40,391 nt of DNA from Paracoccaceae bacterium. Its GTDB lineage: Bacteria > Pseudomonadota > Alphaproteobacteria > Rhodobacterales > Rhodobacteraceae. The notes below the pieces were generated by a model that ran no database searches, had not been told where the DNA came from, and saw only the letters and a program-made list of their open reading frames with translations. This document shows positions 26,612 to 35,842 of this stretch, piece by piece. The stretch spans positions 1 through 40,391 of the forward strand of contig CACPHA010000009.1 in assembly GCA_902633655.1 (NCBI GenBank), read 5' to 3'. Both the position numbers and the translations under genes were made by a program. Position 1 is the stretch's first letter; every line of letters begins with the position of its first letter.

Positions 26612-27331
26612 TGCCGGCGCAAGTATATCGTTTTGTCCCACTCAAAATATTTTTATTGATTTTCTAATAAGCTCCAAACTAGCCTTCGCTTTATGGGCTA
26701 TCGGCATGTACCTTAAAATTTTTGAGAGCAGTTCAAGTTGTGGTCAATTTTATAATATATAAATGAGACACTAGGGGGAATGATCGTTTTGGTGACGATG
26801 AGGAATGTAAGTTTTTGTAAAATTTTCGTGATATACTGATTACGTTGGGATCTGAAATAATTTTTATTCCAGTCGGTATTTTTAAGATAGATGCAAAGTG
26901 CCAACTTTTAACGCGTGTTTTCTGAAAATTTAGTCATTGTAAATAAGTAATGCTGTGTGCAGGCTTTGTTTTTAACATAAAGAGTATGATCATTCTCGCC
27001 TGTAGCCACTACGGGAAAAGGCTTGAGTATTAATGGTTGGGTCTTTTGGGAGGATGACTCAGCCATGCCATAAACAAAAACACTTGTGGTCTAAGAAAAG
27101 AATTAAATTTTCTATCGATAGTGAAAAATAAATCGAAAATAATAAATTTAAAATATAAAGGCCTTTGTGCGTTACATGTCAGTTATCTCTTTAGCAATTT
27201 TTAAGAAAACTATCCGAGTGTTGTGTCGATAAAATAGTTTGCATTTTGCGGCTTTTAATTTTCTTTCATTAGATTTTTTCGTCACTATTCATTACACTTA
27301 ATAATATCGATTAATTTTAAAAGGTTGCAGC
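26612..27331. other. Intergenic interval, nothing coding seen
   Basis: About 700 bp of very AT-rich sequence. Short frames lack family features. It should contain the promoter of the aldolase gene, whose ATG follows AAAAGG, but no confident hexamers were found. Confidence 0.4.
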
Positions 27332-28132
27332 ATGGATACGTTAAAAAATGACTTACTTACAGTTGAATATCCGCGAAAGCCAAAACAGTTTTCTGAGGAT
27401 GAGTGGCGCGCGCGGGTAGATCTGGCTGCTATCTATCGCCTGACTGACTATTATGGTTGGACTAGCGTAGTTTACAATCACATTACATTGAGAATCCCAA
27501 ATACTGACACCTTTCTTATCAACCCTTTTGGGCTTAGATATGATGAAATCAGGGCGTCAAATTTGGTAAAAATAGATTTGGAGGGCAACAGAATTGGTGG
27601 CGATGATTGGCCAGTAAATAAAGCTGGTTATAACATTCATTCGGCCATTCACCAAGCACGCCCAAATGATCTACATTGTGTAATGCATACGCATGAACCA
27701 ATAAGCCAAACTATTTCAGCCTTAGATCTTGAAGTTTTTCCTATGGTTCAAGAAGGATGCCAACTATTTGAAAGGGTCGGGTACCATGATTTCGAGGGTA
27801 TTGTTTTAAACAGTGATGAAAAAGAAAGATTAATAGAATCTCTTGGTCAAAAGAATCATACTTTGGTTTTGAAAAACCATGGCTTACTCACCGCGGGCCC
27901 TAGTCCAATTTGGGCATTTGTAAGACACCAAGTTTTTATTCGAAATAGCGATATTCAACTTCGCGCTCTTGCATCAGGAAAGAGATTAAACAAGATTCCT
28001 CATGATATTATAATTCACACAAGAGAACAATTTGAGGGAGGAAGCGCACAAGCTGGAGCAGTTGTAAGACATCCAGAATGGCCGGCTTTTGTCAGGTTGT
28101 TAGATAAAATCGATTCATCCTGGAAAACCTAA
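27332..28132 (+). CDS. Class II aldolase/adducin family protein
   Basis: A 266-aa member of the class II aldolase/adducin family (PF00596), zinc enzymes that split or epimerise phosphorylated sugars; the eukaryotic adducin group is related. The zinc ligands are H119 and H121 in HCVMHTHEPI and H183 in LKNHGLLTAGPSP. The N-terminal YGWTSVVYNHITLRIP and the loop FLINPFGLRYDEI are typical of the bacterial 'class II aldolase and adducin N-terminal domain' proteins of unknown substrate, often found in catabolic loci. AAAAGG precedes the ATG. The acidic catalytic residue was not located with confidence. Its transcription unit is apparently single. Confidence 0.88.
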   Translation: MDTLKNDLLTVEYPRKPKQFSEDEWRARVDLAAIYRLTDYYGWTSVVYNHITLRIPNTDTFLINPFGLRYDEIRASNLVKIDLEGNRIGGDDWPVNKAGYNIHSAIHQARPNDLHCVMHTHEPISQTISALDLEVFPMVQEGCQLFERVGYHDFEGIVLNSDEKERLIESLGQKNHTLVLKNHGLLTAGPSPIWAFVRHQVFIRNSDIQLRALASGKRLNKIPHDIIIHTREQFEGGSAQAGAVVRHPEWPAFVRLLDKIDSSWKT

Positions 28133-28379
28133 TAACTTAAGCAACATTTTAGTTCAGAGGCTAGCGTAACAGGTAATAGGCTGCCTTGGATATGACTCGC
28201 GGTTTGAGATATATAATTGGCGGATAATGTTGAAGCCCCAGTAAAATTGCTAGAAAATCCTAGGACTAAACGCGAAAATTGCTGCATGCAGAAGATATCT
28301 GAGAACTTTTCAGATGATGTAATACAGAATTCCTTTTTTGGGCTGATTACTTTTTATCAAGTAATTGAGAAAAAAGCTT

Positions 28380-28721
28380 TCAGGGTTTTAACCCCCTGAG
28401 GATGAGTTGAGTGACCTCACTGACGATTAGATCTACGTCCATGACTTCATCATCTTTTAGGTCCAACATGAAACGCAATTCCTTGTCCATGGTCGCATAT
28501 TGTTCCGTGAGGGCCAATACGTGAAATTGGAATAGAATTGGGTCGACTTTTCGAATACTTCCCTCTTGGCACCACGCCAAAATTTGTTCTGCAGCTTTAA
28601 GCGTCATCTCTCGAGAGCCGGCCCAGTATTTTTTCGACCATTCGGCACCGCGCATCACTTCGTGAACAAACAGCTTTACCTTTTCAAGCTGCTCCAAAGA
28701 AAATCGCATTTTGCATTTCAT
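28380..28721 (-). pseudogene. C-terminal half of a RutR/YcdC-like TetR regulator
   Basis: A 113-aa frame matches only the ligand-binding half of the RutR-type TetR subfamily (TetR_C of YcdC). Landmarks are KVKLFVHEVMRGAEW near the start, where full-length relatives have 'xVFxNEIMRGA', then QEGSIRKVDPILFQFHVLAL and the closing VSEVTQLILRGLKP. A full RutR-like protein is about 200-220 aa with an N-terminal helix-turn-helix of about 60 residues; no such helix-turn-helix is readable in the 140 bp upstream. The protein could not bind DNA, so I treat it as a truncated gene. RutR senses uracil in E. coli; ligand here unknown. Confidence 0.65.
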
Positions 28722-28863
28722 GGATCTGCTTAGACATGTTAAGCGACCTTTAGATCTTACTTAAAGGAAGGCCATGGGCCCATTAGTTCGAGCGGTAATA
28801 TGAATTATAGGAAATTAGAATTGAAAAAATCAGGTTTAATAGGTTAGGGTAGCTTCTCAGACA

Positions 28864-30600
28864 TCATGCAACCTGTTTTATCAGAAACATTGGTGCAATT
28901 TTGGCTTTCATATCTTCGAGCCTATAGCTTTCACCATCAAATAAGCGTTGAACTGGTATTCCGTAATCGCTTTCAATCTTAGCCATCCTTGTCTTTGCTG
29001 TTTCTTTTTCTCCGATGTAAAACTCTGCTGCAGCTATAAAAAATAGAGTCATAGGACTAGGAATGCGTATTTCGTTAAGCAAAATTCTACTAGTGGTATA
29101 GTCCTCTTGCCAAAACTTTAATGTACCTTCGATCTGGAGTAGTAGATCAGACCCTGTTGGATTTATTTCTTTAGCTCTTGTCAACTCCTTTTCGGTTTCT
29201 TCTAAACGACCATCATACATAAATACTTCACAAAGTTTAGATGAAATGTACAGGTCGGATGGACATAGCTCTGCTGCGTGTTTATGGTGTCTGATTGATA
29301 AATCAAAATTGCCTTTGGCTCGCTGAATGGAGCCCATTATTCTGTTTGCTTCAGCATCATCGGGATCAATTTCTAAGGCCCTTTCAATCAATAAGTCTGC
29401 GTCATCAATCCATGTATCTGGGAAAGCGTTGGGAGCCCAATTTTGATAATTTGCCATGGAACACACTTTCCATGCCATAGCTCTCGGATAATTAGGTTCT
29501 AATTCAAGGGCTCTGGAAAAAAGAGTGTAAGCTTTTTCGGCATCACCATATGAAGTAATAGAGTTTCTATGGTGCTTAAGGCCCTTCAAAACGAGATCAT
29601 AAGCTCTTGCATCCTCCGGTGGCTTATTCGCGGAAGACCTGATTTCGTCTGCCTCTACTTGACCCACTATTTGATACGCAACAGATGAAGCGAGGTTTTC
29701 CTCAAGATCCCATAGGTCATCTTTTGAAGATTCGAACTTTTCTGACCAAATTGTATGATTGGTTTCTGTATTATCTAATTTAATATTAATTCTGATCCTT
29801 GAAGTGGTGCTTCTAACGCTTCCAGACAGAATATACCTGACCGATAATGCAGTGCCTATTTCTTTCGGCGAATGCTTGCCAGCACTAAAAGAAAAACTGG
29901 CATTGCTGGATGTGACCCTAAGTGATTTATATCTTGATAATGTGTTTATTAATCCCTCTGAAACACCCTCGCAGAAATACTGTTGTTCTTCGTCTGAGCT
30001 AAGATTTTTTAATTCTAAAATAGCTAAAGAACCTGGCACAACCTCAGGCTCAGATATTTTTTCTGTATCTGAAAACCCGTATCGGCCAGTTTGATGACCC
30101 GGTGACCAAACAAAAACCTCTGTTCGTTCAGAGATATTCTTTAAAGATATTGGTCCAACGTATTCAAAATTTTCTTTAGTTTTGGCGGTTAAGTTTTCCT
30201 GAGCGTTTTTGCTTATGTACACGCCTTCTGGTGATGAGGCAGCCTCGAGCCTTGCGGCAATGTTCACTGTATCTCCAAAAACATTTCCGTCAGAATCCAT
30301 TACATCGCCATGATGTATTCCAATTCTGAACAGCATTTTTCTATTTGCTGCTGACCCCATATTGAGACGAGCCATATCCGTTTGAATGTCAATCGCAGAA
30401 AGAGCTGCGGGTTCACTTGATGCGAACTCGGATACGATGCTGTCACCTGCCTCGTTAAAAACCTTTCCGTTGTGGTTTTTTATAAGTGCGTGCACATTCT
30501 TACGCCTAGCTGATAGAGTTTCCACAGTAGTTTCAGGATTTTCTCCCATCATTTTCGAAAAACCAACTACATCTAAAGCCATCACAGTTGCTTTACGCAT
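28864..30600 (-). CDS. Class III nucleotide cyclase with TolB/FlgO-like and TPR regions
   Basis: A 578-aa protein. Residues ~1-165 form a class III cyclase domain: metal Asp D10 in MALDVVGFSKMM, second Asp D53 in FNEAGDSIVSEF, and the transition-state region VFGDTVNIAARLEAAS with Asn and Arg. The Lys that usually selects adenine (KxxGD) is Asn here, as in many rhizobial relatives, so cAMP production is not certain. Residues ~190-320 resemble the TolB/FlgO-like domain (LAILELKNLSSDEEQQYFCE, ILSGSVRSTTSRIRI). Residues ~330-560 contain TPR helices (YTLFSRALELEPNYPRAMAW). This cyclase-TolB-TPR chain is common in alphaproteobacteria with unknown signals. GAGAAAAG precedes the ATG. No membrane span is seen, so it is probably cytosolic. 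Confidence 0.88.
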   Translation of the reverse strand: MRKATVMALDVVGFSKMMGENPETTVETLSARRKNVHALIKNHNGKVFNEAGDSIVSEFASSEPAALSAIDIQTDMARLNMGSAANRKMLFRIGIHHGDVMDSDGNVFGDTVNIAARLEAASSPEGVYISKNAQENLTAKTKENFEYVGPISLKNISERTEVFVWSPGHQTGRYGFSDTEKISEPEVVPGSLAILELKNLSSDEEQQYFCEGVSEGLINTLSRYKSLRVTSSNASFSFSAGKHSPKEIGTALSVRYILSGSVRSTTSRIRINIKLDNTETNHTIWSEKFESSKDDLWDLEENLASSVAYQIVGQVEADEIRSSANKPPEDARAYDLVLKGLKHHRNSITSYGDAEKAYTLFSRALELEPNYPRAMAWKVCSMANYQNWAPNAFPDTWIDDADLLIERALEIDPDDAEANRIMGSIQRAKGNFDLSIRHHKHAAELCPSDLYISSKLCEVFMYDGRLEETEKELTRAKEINPTGSDLLLQIEGTLKFWQEDYTTSRILLNEIRIPSPMTLFFIAAAEFYIGEKETAKTRMAKIESDYGIPVQRLFDGESYRLEDMKAKIAPMFLIKQVA

Positions 30601-31082
30601 ATCTTTTCTCGCCTAATAGAATCTCAAAAAGTAATAAATTCATTTCGACTCATGAGCCGTTACTTGTAGTGAGTTAAGCATAACTTAAAGTGGTTTGTGT
30701 AGCCTTAACTCTTACATTTTAACAGAATTGAACGCCAAATTTCACCAAGGTAATTGAATTAGAGATTCCAAAATGGATACGATTAAATATTTTGGATGAC
30801 TGCTTGTTCAAGTTGTTCCATTCGCCATCAATGCGATTTGGCCAAAAAACTATAAATTCAATAAAAATACATATTAAAATCAGGGCAGGATGTAATATCC
30901 TCCTATATTTCTTATAATCAGGTAGAAATCTAGACTGATAGCATGGGCATTTTATCTGAAGTGATAAGGCTAGTAAGGAAGTAGGATAGCTTCTTCTAGA
31001 ACAAACTTTCTTTGCTGCGTCCATAACACAATTGAAAGTATCTAAACTATTAATTACTTTGAAAAAAAATTGAGGAAATGAG
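30601..31082. other. Intergenic interval between divergent genes
   Basis: About 480 bp separating the leftward cyclase and the rightward ABC genes, so it should contain both promoters. A 136-codon minus-strand frame at 30719-31129 runs into the ABC gene, is Cys/Phe/Ile-rich and has no family features; it is not called. Confidence 0.4.
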
Positions 31083-32012
31083 TTGGACCACGTAATTTCG
31101 ATTAAAAACTTGAATAAAACTTTTGCCAATGGAGTAATGGCATTAAAGAACGTATCACTGGACGTAAACTCGGGTGAAATACTTGCTTTATTGGGCCCAA
31201 ATGGAGCAGGTAAAACTACATTAATTTCTATCGCTTGTGGATTGACCTATGCCTCATCTGGTCAAGTTTTTATCGCAGGCTACGACATTCGTAAAGATTA
31301 TAAAGCTGCTAGGCGGTTAGTAGGTTTGGTTCCACAAGAGATAGCACTGGAACGTTACGAAAATGTTCTTGATACAGTGCATTTTTCTCGTGGCCTCTTT
31401 GGTCTGCCTCCGGACAATGCTTTAGTTGAGAAAACTTTAAGATTGTTATCTCTTTGGGATAAGCGTGAAAGTTCTTTAAGAGCTCTTTCAGGAGGCATGA
31501 AACGTAGAGTTTTAATCGCTAAAGCACTAGTGCATGAGCCAACGATTATTTTTTTGGATGAGCCAAGTGCCGGTGTGGACGTGGAGCTCAGAAAAGAGAT
31601 GTGGGACGTAATTAAAGGGCTGAGAGATCAAGGGGCCACCGTAGTTTTAACAACCCATTATATCGAAGAAGCTGAAGAATTGGCTGATAGAATAGCGATA
31701 ATTGACAAGGGCGCAATCTCGTTGATCGAGCAGAAAGATCAATTAATAAAGCAAATGGGTGGTAAAAAAATCCACATAGATTTAACCGAGCCGTGCAGCT
31801 CTATTCCTGCTAATTTGCAAAAATATGATACACATGTAACTAGAGACAAGAAGAGTTTGGTTTATGTCTGTGATACCAAATATCGCGAAAAAGAAATTGG
31901 CCTATTTTTAAATGATTTGCATAAAACAAATCTGAATATTCGAGATATTACGACCAAAGAAAAGACATTAGAAGAAATTTTTATGTCCATTATCGAAGAA
32001 AGAAAACCATGA
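31083..32012 (+). CDS. ABC-2 type exporter ATPase, YadG-like
   Basis: A 309-aa ATPase matching the length and layout of YadG/NodI/DrrA-type export ATPases: Walker [11 protein letters not shown]-loop [11 protein letters not shown], signature LSGGMKRR, Walker [13 protein letters not shown] and switch His in [14 protein letters not shown]. It also has a C-terminal regulatory tail ending [16 protein letters not shown]. The start is TTG 31083 after GAGGAAATGAG; no ATG fits. The stop overlaps the permease start as ATGA. Together they should form a two-gene exporter in the inner membrane. The substrate is unknown; polysaccharide, lipid or drug export are all seen in the family. Confidence 0.9.
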   Translation: MDHVISIKNLNKTFANGVMALKNVSLDVNSGEILALLGPNGAGKTTLISIACGLTYASSGQVFIAGYDIRKDYKAARRLVGLVPQEIALERYENVLDTVHFSRGLFGLPPDNALVEKTLRLLSLWDKRESSLRALSGGMKRRVLIAKALVHEPTIIFLDEPSAGVDVELRKEMWDVIKGLRDQGATVVLTTHYIEEAEELADRIAIIDKGAISLIEQKDQLIKQMGGKKIHIDLTEPCSSIPANLQKYDTHVTRDKKSLVYVCDTKYREKEIGLFLNDLHKTNLNIRDITTKEKTLEEIFMSIIEERKP

Positions 32013-32770
32013 ACCTATATTCAATTCGAGCTATTTATATATTCGAAATGAGTAGAACTTTTCGTACTTTACTTCAGTCAGTAATTGCACCCATTATATC
32101 AACCTCTTTATATTTCGTAGTTTTTGGGTCCGCTATCGGAAGTAGGATCCAGGCAATTGATAATGTCGATTATGGTTCCTTCATTGTGCCAGGCTTAATC
32201 ATGCTGACAGTTTTAGTACAAAGCACTAGTAATGCCGCTTTTGGCATTTATTTCCCAAAATTCATTGGCACGATCTATGAACCGCTTACTGCACCGATCT
32301 CATATTTTGAGATAGTTATAGGGTACGTGGGTGCAGCGACAACAAAGTCATTTAGTATTGGCTTGATAATATTACTTACGTCAAATTTATTTGTAGATGT
32401 AACAATCGCACATCCAGTATGGATGTTTTTATTTCTGTTGATGACCTGTGTTTCCTTTAGTCTATTCGGATTTATAATTGGTGTTTGGGCTAAAAACTTT
32501 GAACAATTAAGCTTGGTCACATCTCTGATGATAACCCCCCTTGTTTTCTTAGGAGGAAGTTTCTATTCGATATCGATGCTTCCGGAAATCTGGCAAAAAA
32601 TATCTTTATTCAACCCTATCTTCTATTTGGTATCAGGCTTTCGTTGGTCTTTCTATGAAACCGCAGATGTAGCTGTACATGTTAGCTTTATTGCAGTGCT
32701 GGCTTTCAGTCTGCTGAACTTAAGTCTAATTGGATTAATTTTTAAGACAGGTTATAAAATAAAGAGCTAA
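32009..32770 (+). CDS. ABC-2 type exporter permease, YadH-like
   Basis: A 253-aa ABC-2 permease with six predicted spans, close in size to E. coli YadH (256 aa). The family features are [20 protein letters not shown], the ABC-2 signature region around [20 protein letters not shown] followed by [11 protein letters not shown], and [18 protein letters not shown] near the end. It is coupled to the ATPase by a 4-bp overlap and its stop lies three bases from the stop of the convergent DUF1289 gene. Confidence 0.9.
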   Translation: MNLYSIRAIYIFEMSRTFRTLLQSVIAPIISTSLYFVVFGSAIGSRIQAIDNVDYGSFIVPGLIMLTVLVQSTSNAAFGIYFPKFIGTIYEPLTAPISYFEIVIGYVGAATTKSFSIGLIILLTSNLFVDVTIAHPVWMFLFLLMTCVSFSLFGFIIGVWAKNFEQLSLVTSLMITPLVFLGGSFYSISMLPEIWQKISLFNPIFYLVSGFRWSFYETADVAVHVSFIAVLAFSLLNLSLIGLIFKTGYKIKS

Positions 32771-32773
32771 TAT

Positions 32774-32962
32774 CTATTTACTCTTCGTGTCAGTGATCTG
32801 TGATAAACGTTTCCTGAGCTCTTTTACGATGACATTGATTTCATATGGTTTCATTTTCTTCCATCGTTGACATTCTTGCCGAGTACGTCCACAGCCGGAG
32901 CACCAACCTTTCAGACCGGAGAAGTCACATATATCGATGCATGGACTTTTGCGGCGTTTCAC
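32774..32962 (-). CDS. DUF1289 tetracysteine protein, 62 aa
   Basis: A 62-aa protein of the DUF1289 family (PF06945). Four cysteines are arranged as CIDIC...GWCSGC, presumably a zinc or Fe-S knuckle, followed by a basic helix (RQECQRWKKMKPYE). It is the last gene of the leftward string that starts with the CobW GTPase, 43 bp after the 83-aa gene. Function unknown. A second DUF1289 protein lies at 39111-39989, on the far side of the zinc cluster. Confidence 0.85.
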   Translation of the reverse strand: MKRRKSPCIDICDFSGLKGWCSGCGRTRQECQRWKKMKPYEINVIVKELRKRLSQITDTKSK

Positions 32963-33005
32963 TTAATGCACCTATTAGTTTCCAAATTTCTCAACCAAAT
33001 TAATT

Positions 33006-33257
33006 TTATTCCAGAATATTTATATCGGTATCGACTATTTCGCTAATCGATTTGGCGATACGCCAATCTTTCCTTGAGCCATCTGCGTACCGCGCTGTTA
33101 TTACAGTTTCCACTGGTGGGCAATTAGGCTCATGGCACCTGAGTTCGGCAACAGCTATTACCGTGGAATCGGGCAGGTCAAACTGCGTGGAAACCAGGTC
33201 CTTAATCCAACGGACTGCATTACCGTCTGGCCGTTTTCGCTCAAATAGATTTTCCAC
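33006..33257 (-). CDS. Conserved 83-aa protein with HEPNCPP motif
   Basis: An 83-aa protein with the motif LRCHEPNCPPVETVITARYA at its centre. I recognise this as a conserved alphaproteobacterial small protein that tends to sit beside CobW genes, but I know of no assigned function. The Cys-His-Cys cluster could bind a metal (inference). Its start overlaps the end of the WD40 gene by 17 bp, so translation is probably coupled. The rest has a mixed alpha/beta look (VRWIKDLVSTQF; DWRIAKSISEIV). Confidence 0.8.
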   Translation of the reverse strand: MENLFERKRPDGNAVRWIKDLVSTQFDLPDSTVIAVAELRCHEPNCPPVETVITARYADGSRKDWRIAKSISEIVDTDINILE

Positions 33258-34320
33258 TTATGTCTCCTGCCCATAACTTTGCCCATAAAATGTGCCCATT
33301 ATCATCTCCTATCAGCACATGAGACAAAGATTCTGTAACAGCTATTGCGGTAACCGCTCCATCACTAGAACCCTTTAAGACAATTGGTTCCTTAACCTCG
33401 TCTATTTCTGCTAGAAGAACAGCACCATCGCCAAATCCAGCAAAAACAGCATTTTCACTTGAAAGAGATTGCACACAGGTTACTAGTTGTTTTCCTCCGT
33501 CTGCAACACAAACCGGCGCCCGTCCTAATGGTCCATCTTTACCATCGAATGGCCAACAAATTGCTTCGTTAGCTCCAGATGTAACGAGATGAGGCGTGCT
33601 GCCCACCCAAGAAAAGCTTTTAATCTTTGCCGGATATCCCGACATCGCAAGATCTGCTTTGTCTCGTAAACGCCAACCGTGTAATGCGTTTTCTTGCATT
33701 GCTGTTATGACATACTTACCGTCAGGGCTAAATGAAGCTGCGCCATGAAATCCTTTCCAAATCAGTTTAGATGATTTCCATTTTCGCTCTTTACTCTCCC
33801 AAATGGTTGCGCCCCCGTAGTGCGTAATCGCAAGACGCCTTCCTTTTGCGTCAAAAGCAAGCCCGCCCACTGTGCTCACATGTTCCAGGGCTGTTGCCTT
33901 ACTCTGTCCAATCGACCAAATGTGGGCTGTCTTGCCCGATGAGCAAGCATACTTACCTTTGGTAGCAGCCACGCAATCGACCCATTTTGTTCCGAATTCG
34001 GCAATTTCTTCTATTTGACCGTCCGATGATATTCTGAGGAATCTTCCATCATCACCTCCGGTGAAAACATTATGTCCGTCTGTGGTCATACAGAGGACTA
34101 CACCTTTGTGGGCCTTTAGTGTTGAGTGTGAAATCCCAGGCTGAAAGAACCTAATAGTACCATCTCCAAAGCCCACCACTATTGCCTCAGATAAGGTCAC
34201 TGCTGCAGTTACTGGAGCATCTAGTGTGAACTTTGTGCCTCTTCGCTCCAGTTCAGTCTCTTCAAAGCCGAACCGCCGCATCTTCCTGCGTGGCAGATTT
34301 TCTGTCACGCCGCTTTGCAC
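33241..34320 (-). CDS. WD40 repeat beta-propeller protein
   Basis: Up to 359 aa, with six or seven WD40-like blades readable as repeated 'GD...I..W' units, for example [74 protein letters not shown] and [19 protein letters not shown]. Such propellers are scaffolds for protein complexes. No signal peptide is visible, so it should be cytosolic. The GTG at 34320 overlaps the cobW stop by 16 bp; starts at GTG 34308 or ATG 34281 (just after AGGAAG) are also possible. It stands between the COG0523 GTPase and the 83-aa gene, an order I know from other alphaproteobacteria, but its role is not established. Confidence 0.85.
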   Translation of the reverse strand: MQSGVTENLPRRKMRRFGFEETELERRGTKFTLDAPVTAAVTLSEAIVVGFGDGTIRFFQPGISHSTLKAHKGVVLCMTTDGHNVFTGGDDGRFLRISSDGQIEEIAEFGTKWVDCVAATKGKYACSSGKTAHIWSIGQSKATALEHVSTVGGLAFDAKGRRLAITHYGGATIWESKERKWKSSKLIWKGFHGAASFSPDGKYVITAMQENALHGWRLRDKADLAMSGYPAKIKSFSWVGSTPHLVTSGANEAICWPFDGKDGPLGRAPVCVADGGKQLVTCVQSLSSENAVFAGFGDGAVLLAEIDEVKEPIVLKGSSDGAVTAIAVTESLSHVLIGDDNGHILWAKLWAGDISGKSI

Positions 34321-35276
34321 GCTTCAAAGCCTTCTTTCAAACCCATATTTTCGACACCACGGCCAATAAAAACAACACGCGAGTTACGTGGTTTGTCTTC
34401 CGGCCAAATGCCCATCGGTGCTCCATCCATAAGCATGTGCACGCCTTGAAACACATAACGGTCATCAATACCCTCAAAATCCATTATTCCTTTAGATCGT
34501 AAAATATCTTGGCCTTTGGTTTGGAGTAGAGCTCCAAACCACTTTTGGAATTTCTCAAAGTCAAGTGGGGTGTCGGAAACGAACGAAACGCTTGTGATGT
34601 CATCGTCATGCTCATGGTCGTGATCTGAGTCCAGAAAATCAGGCTCTACTTCTAAAACTCGATCTAAGCTGAAAGCGTTTAGTCCAACTATTTCGTCCAG
34701 TGGAACTGTGCAATGTGATGTTCTTTTTATCTTCGCATATGGATTTATTTTTCGAATACGGGCTTCCACGCCTTCAAGATTTTTGCCTTCAATAAGGTCA
34801 GTTTTATTTAAAAGAACCACATCCGCGAATGCAATCTGTTCCTCAGCTTCATGGTGCTCCCCTAATTGGTTGTCTAAGTGCACAGCATCTGCCACGGTTA
34901 CAATTGCATCCAATTTAGTGCGATCTGCAACATCCTGATCTACAAAAAATGTCTGGGCCACGGGTGCTGGATCTGCAAGTCCAGTAGTTTCGACAATTAT
35001 TGCATCAAGCTGATCAGCTCGTTTCATAAGGCCGCTAAGTATCCTAATAAGGTCACCACGGACGGTGCAACAAATGCACCCATTGTTCATTTCAAATACT
35101 TCTTCATCCGCATCGACAACAAGATCGTTGTCGATACCCTCTTCGCCAAACTCATTTACGATTACTGCATATTTTTTACCATGACGCTCCGTAAGAATAC
35201 GATTAAGCAGTGTGGTTTTTCCAGCACCCAAAAATCCTGTCAAAACCGTCACGGGCACCTGTGAAGACTGAGTCAT
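34305..35276 (-). CDS. COG0523/CobW-family zinc metallochaperone GTPase
   Basis: About 323 aa. G3E GTPase motifs are Walker [11 protein letters not shown] (13-22), Walker B region ETTGLADP and NKTDL. The metal-binding CxCC motif is at 67-70 ([13 protein letters not shown]). A His/Asp-rich loop ([11 protein letters not shown]) links the GTPase domain to the CobW C-terminal domain. COG0523 proteins deliver metal, and several are Zur-regulated zinc chaperones (ZigA, ZNG1); the proximity of znuABC-zur argues for zinc rather than cobalt. I choose ATG 35276 because AAAGGA lies eight bases before it and the family N-terminus fits; an upstream frame to 35345 adds atypical residues. It leads the string cobW-WD40-83aa-DUF1289. 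Confidence 0.9.
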   Translation of the reverse strand: MTQSSQVPVTVLTGFLGAGKTTLLNRILTERHGKKYAVIVNEFGEEGIDNDLVVDADEEVFEMNNGCICCTVRGDLIRILSGLMKRADQLDAIIVETTGLADPAPVAQTFFVDQDVADRTKLDAIVTVADAVHLDNQLGEHHEAEEQIAFADVVLLNKTDLIEGKNLEGVEARIRKINPYAKIKRTSHCTVPLDEIVGLNAFSLDRVLEVEPDFLDSDHDHEHDDDITSVSFVSDTPLDFEKFQKWFGALLQTKGQDILRSKGIMDFEGIDDRYVFQGVHMLMDGAPMGIWPEDKPRNSRVVFIGRGVENMGLKEGFEACKAA

Positions 35277-35482
35277 TGTATTTTCCTTTCTAGTATTTGA
35301 ATTTTTTAAGCCACCTTTAAAAGTTTTCCTTATTTCTTTGACCAAAGGTCATGGATATAAAAAGGATTGAGAAATATCAATTTCATTATGTAATTTTAAA
35401 ATCCATATAGGGAATTACCTCAGAATGCTGCTTGGCGTTTTAACATGTCCCTGAATGCTTTCTTCCAAATAGACCGTTTTTT

Positions 35483-35728
35483 TCATAAGTTTCTGTCGCG
35501 GGAAAGGTGTTCACTCTGTAATAAATTTAGGTACTCAAGGGCACTTTGTTGATCACCGGTTTTCATTAAAGCTTTTTGGTAAGCACGATGAACGGATACA
35601 GGTCGCCAGGGAAGTGCTGCAGTATTCAGCCAATCTCTTAATGTCTTTGGCATACGATCAAATTCCGACATAGGATTTGATGTCCTACGCTTTTTACGTA
35701 GCTTTGTTTCACCTAAATTACGTCTCAT
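35483..35728 (-). CDS. DUF6525-like small protein
   Basis: An 81-aa basic protein, MRRNLGETKLRKKRRTSNPM at the start, then FDRMPKTLRDWLNTAALPWR and RAYQKALMKTGDQQSALEYL. I match this by memory to a conserved alphaproteobacterial family annotated DUF6525, normally of the same length. Function unknown. It is co-directional with znuA and cobW but separated from both, so its operon membership is open. Confidence 0.7.
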   Translation of the reverse strand: MRRNLGETKLRKKRRTSNPMSEFDRMPKTLRDWLNTAALPWRPVSVHRAYQKALMKTGDQQSALEYLNLLQSEHLSRDRNL

Positions 35729-35801
35729 TACTTTTTGCCTGGGTCAGCAACATCTCGTAATTATCAACCGTTTGGCTATCCCTTTAAGCCGCCATTTAAT
35801 G

Positions 35802-35836
35802 CATCTAGCCAGCCGTGAAATTTGGCTGGCTAGATG
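35802..35836. terminator. Perfect 13-bp hairpin downstream of znuA
   Basis: CATCTAGCCAGCC (35802-35814) pairs perfectly with GGCTGGCTAGATG (35824-35836) around a 9-base loop. It begins six bases beyond the znuA stop in the direction of znuA transcription. No U-tract follows on either strand, so it may be a weak or factor-assisted terminator or an mRNA-stabilising 3' hairpin. Confidence 0.7.
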
Positions 35837-35842
35837 ATTTGT

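Noticed and set aside
28217-28399. 60-codon rightward frame before the TetR fragment
   Set aside because: Short, no motif, overlaps the end of a better supported opposite-strand frame.
30719-31129. 136-codon leftward frame overlapping the ABC ATPase start
   Set aside because: Overlaps a clear gene on the other strand and shows no family features.
35375-35395. Zur box upstream of cobW
   Set aside because: CATTATGTAAT has some symmetry but matches the Zur consensus poorly; not called as a site.
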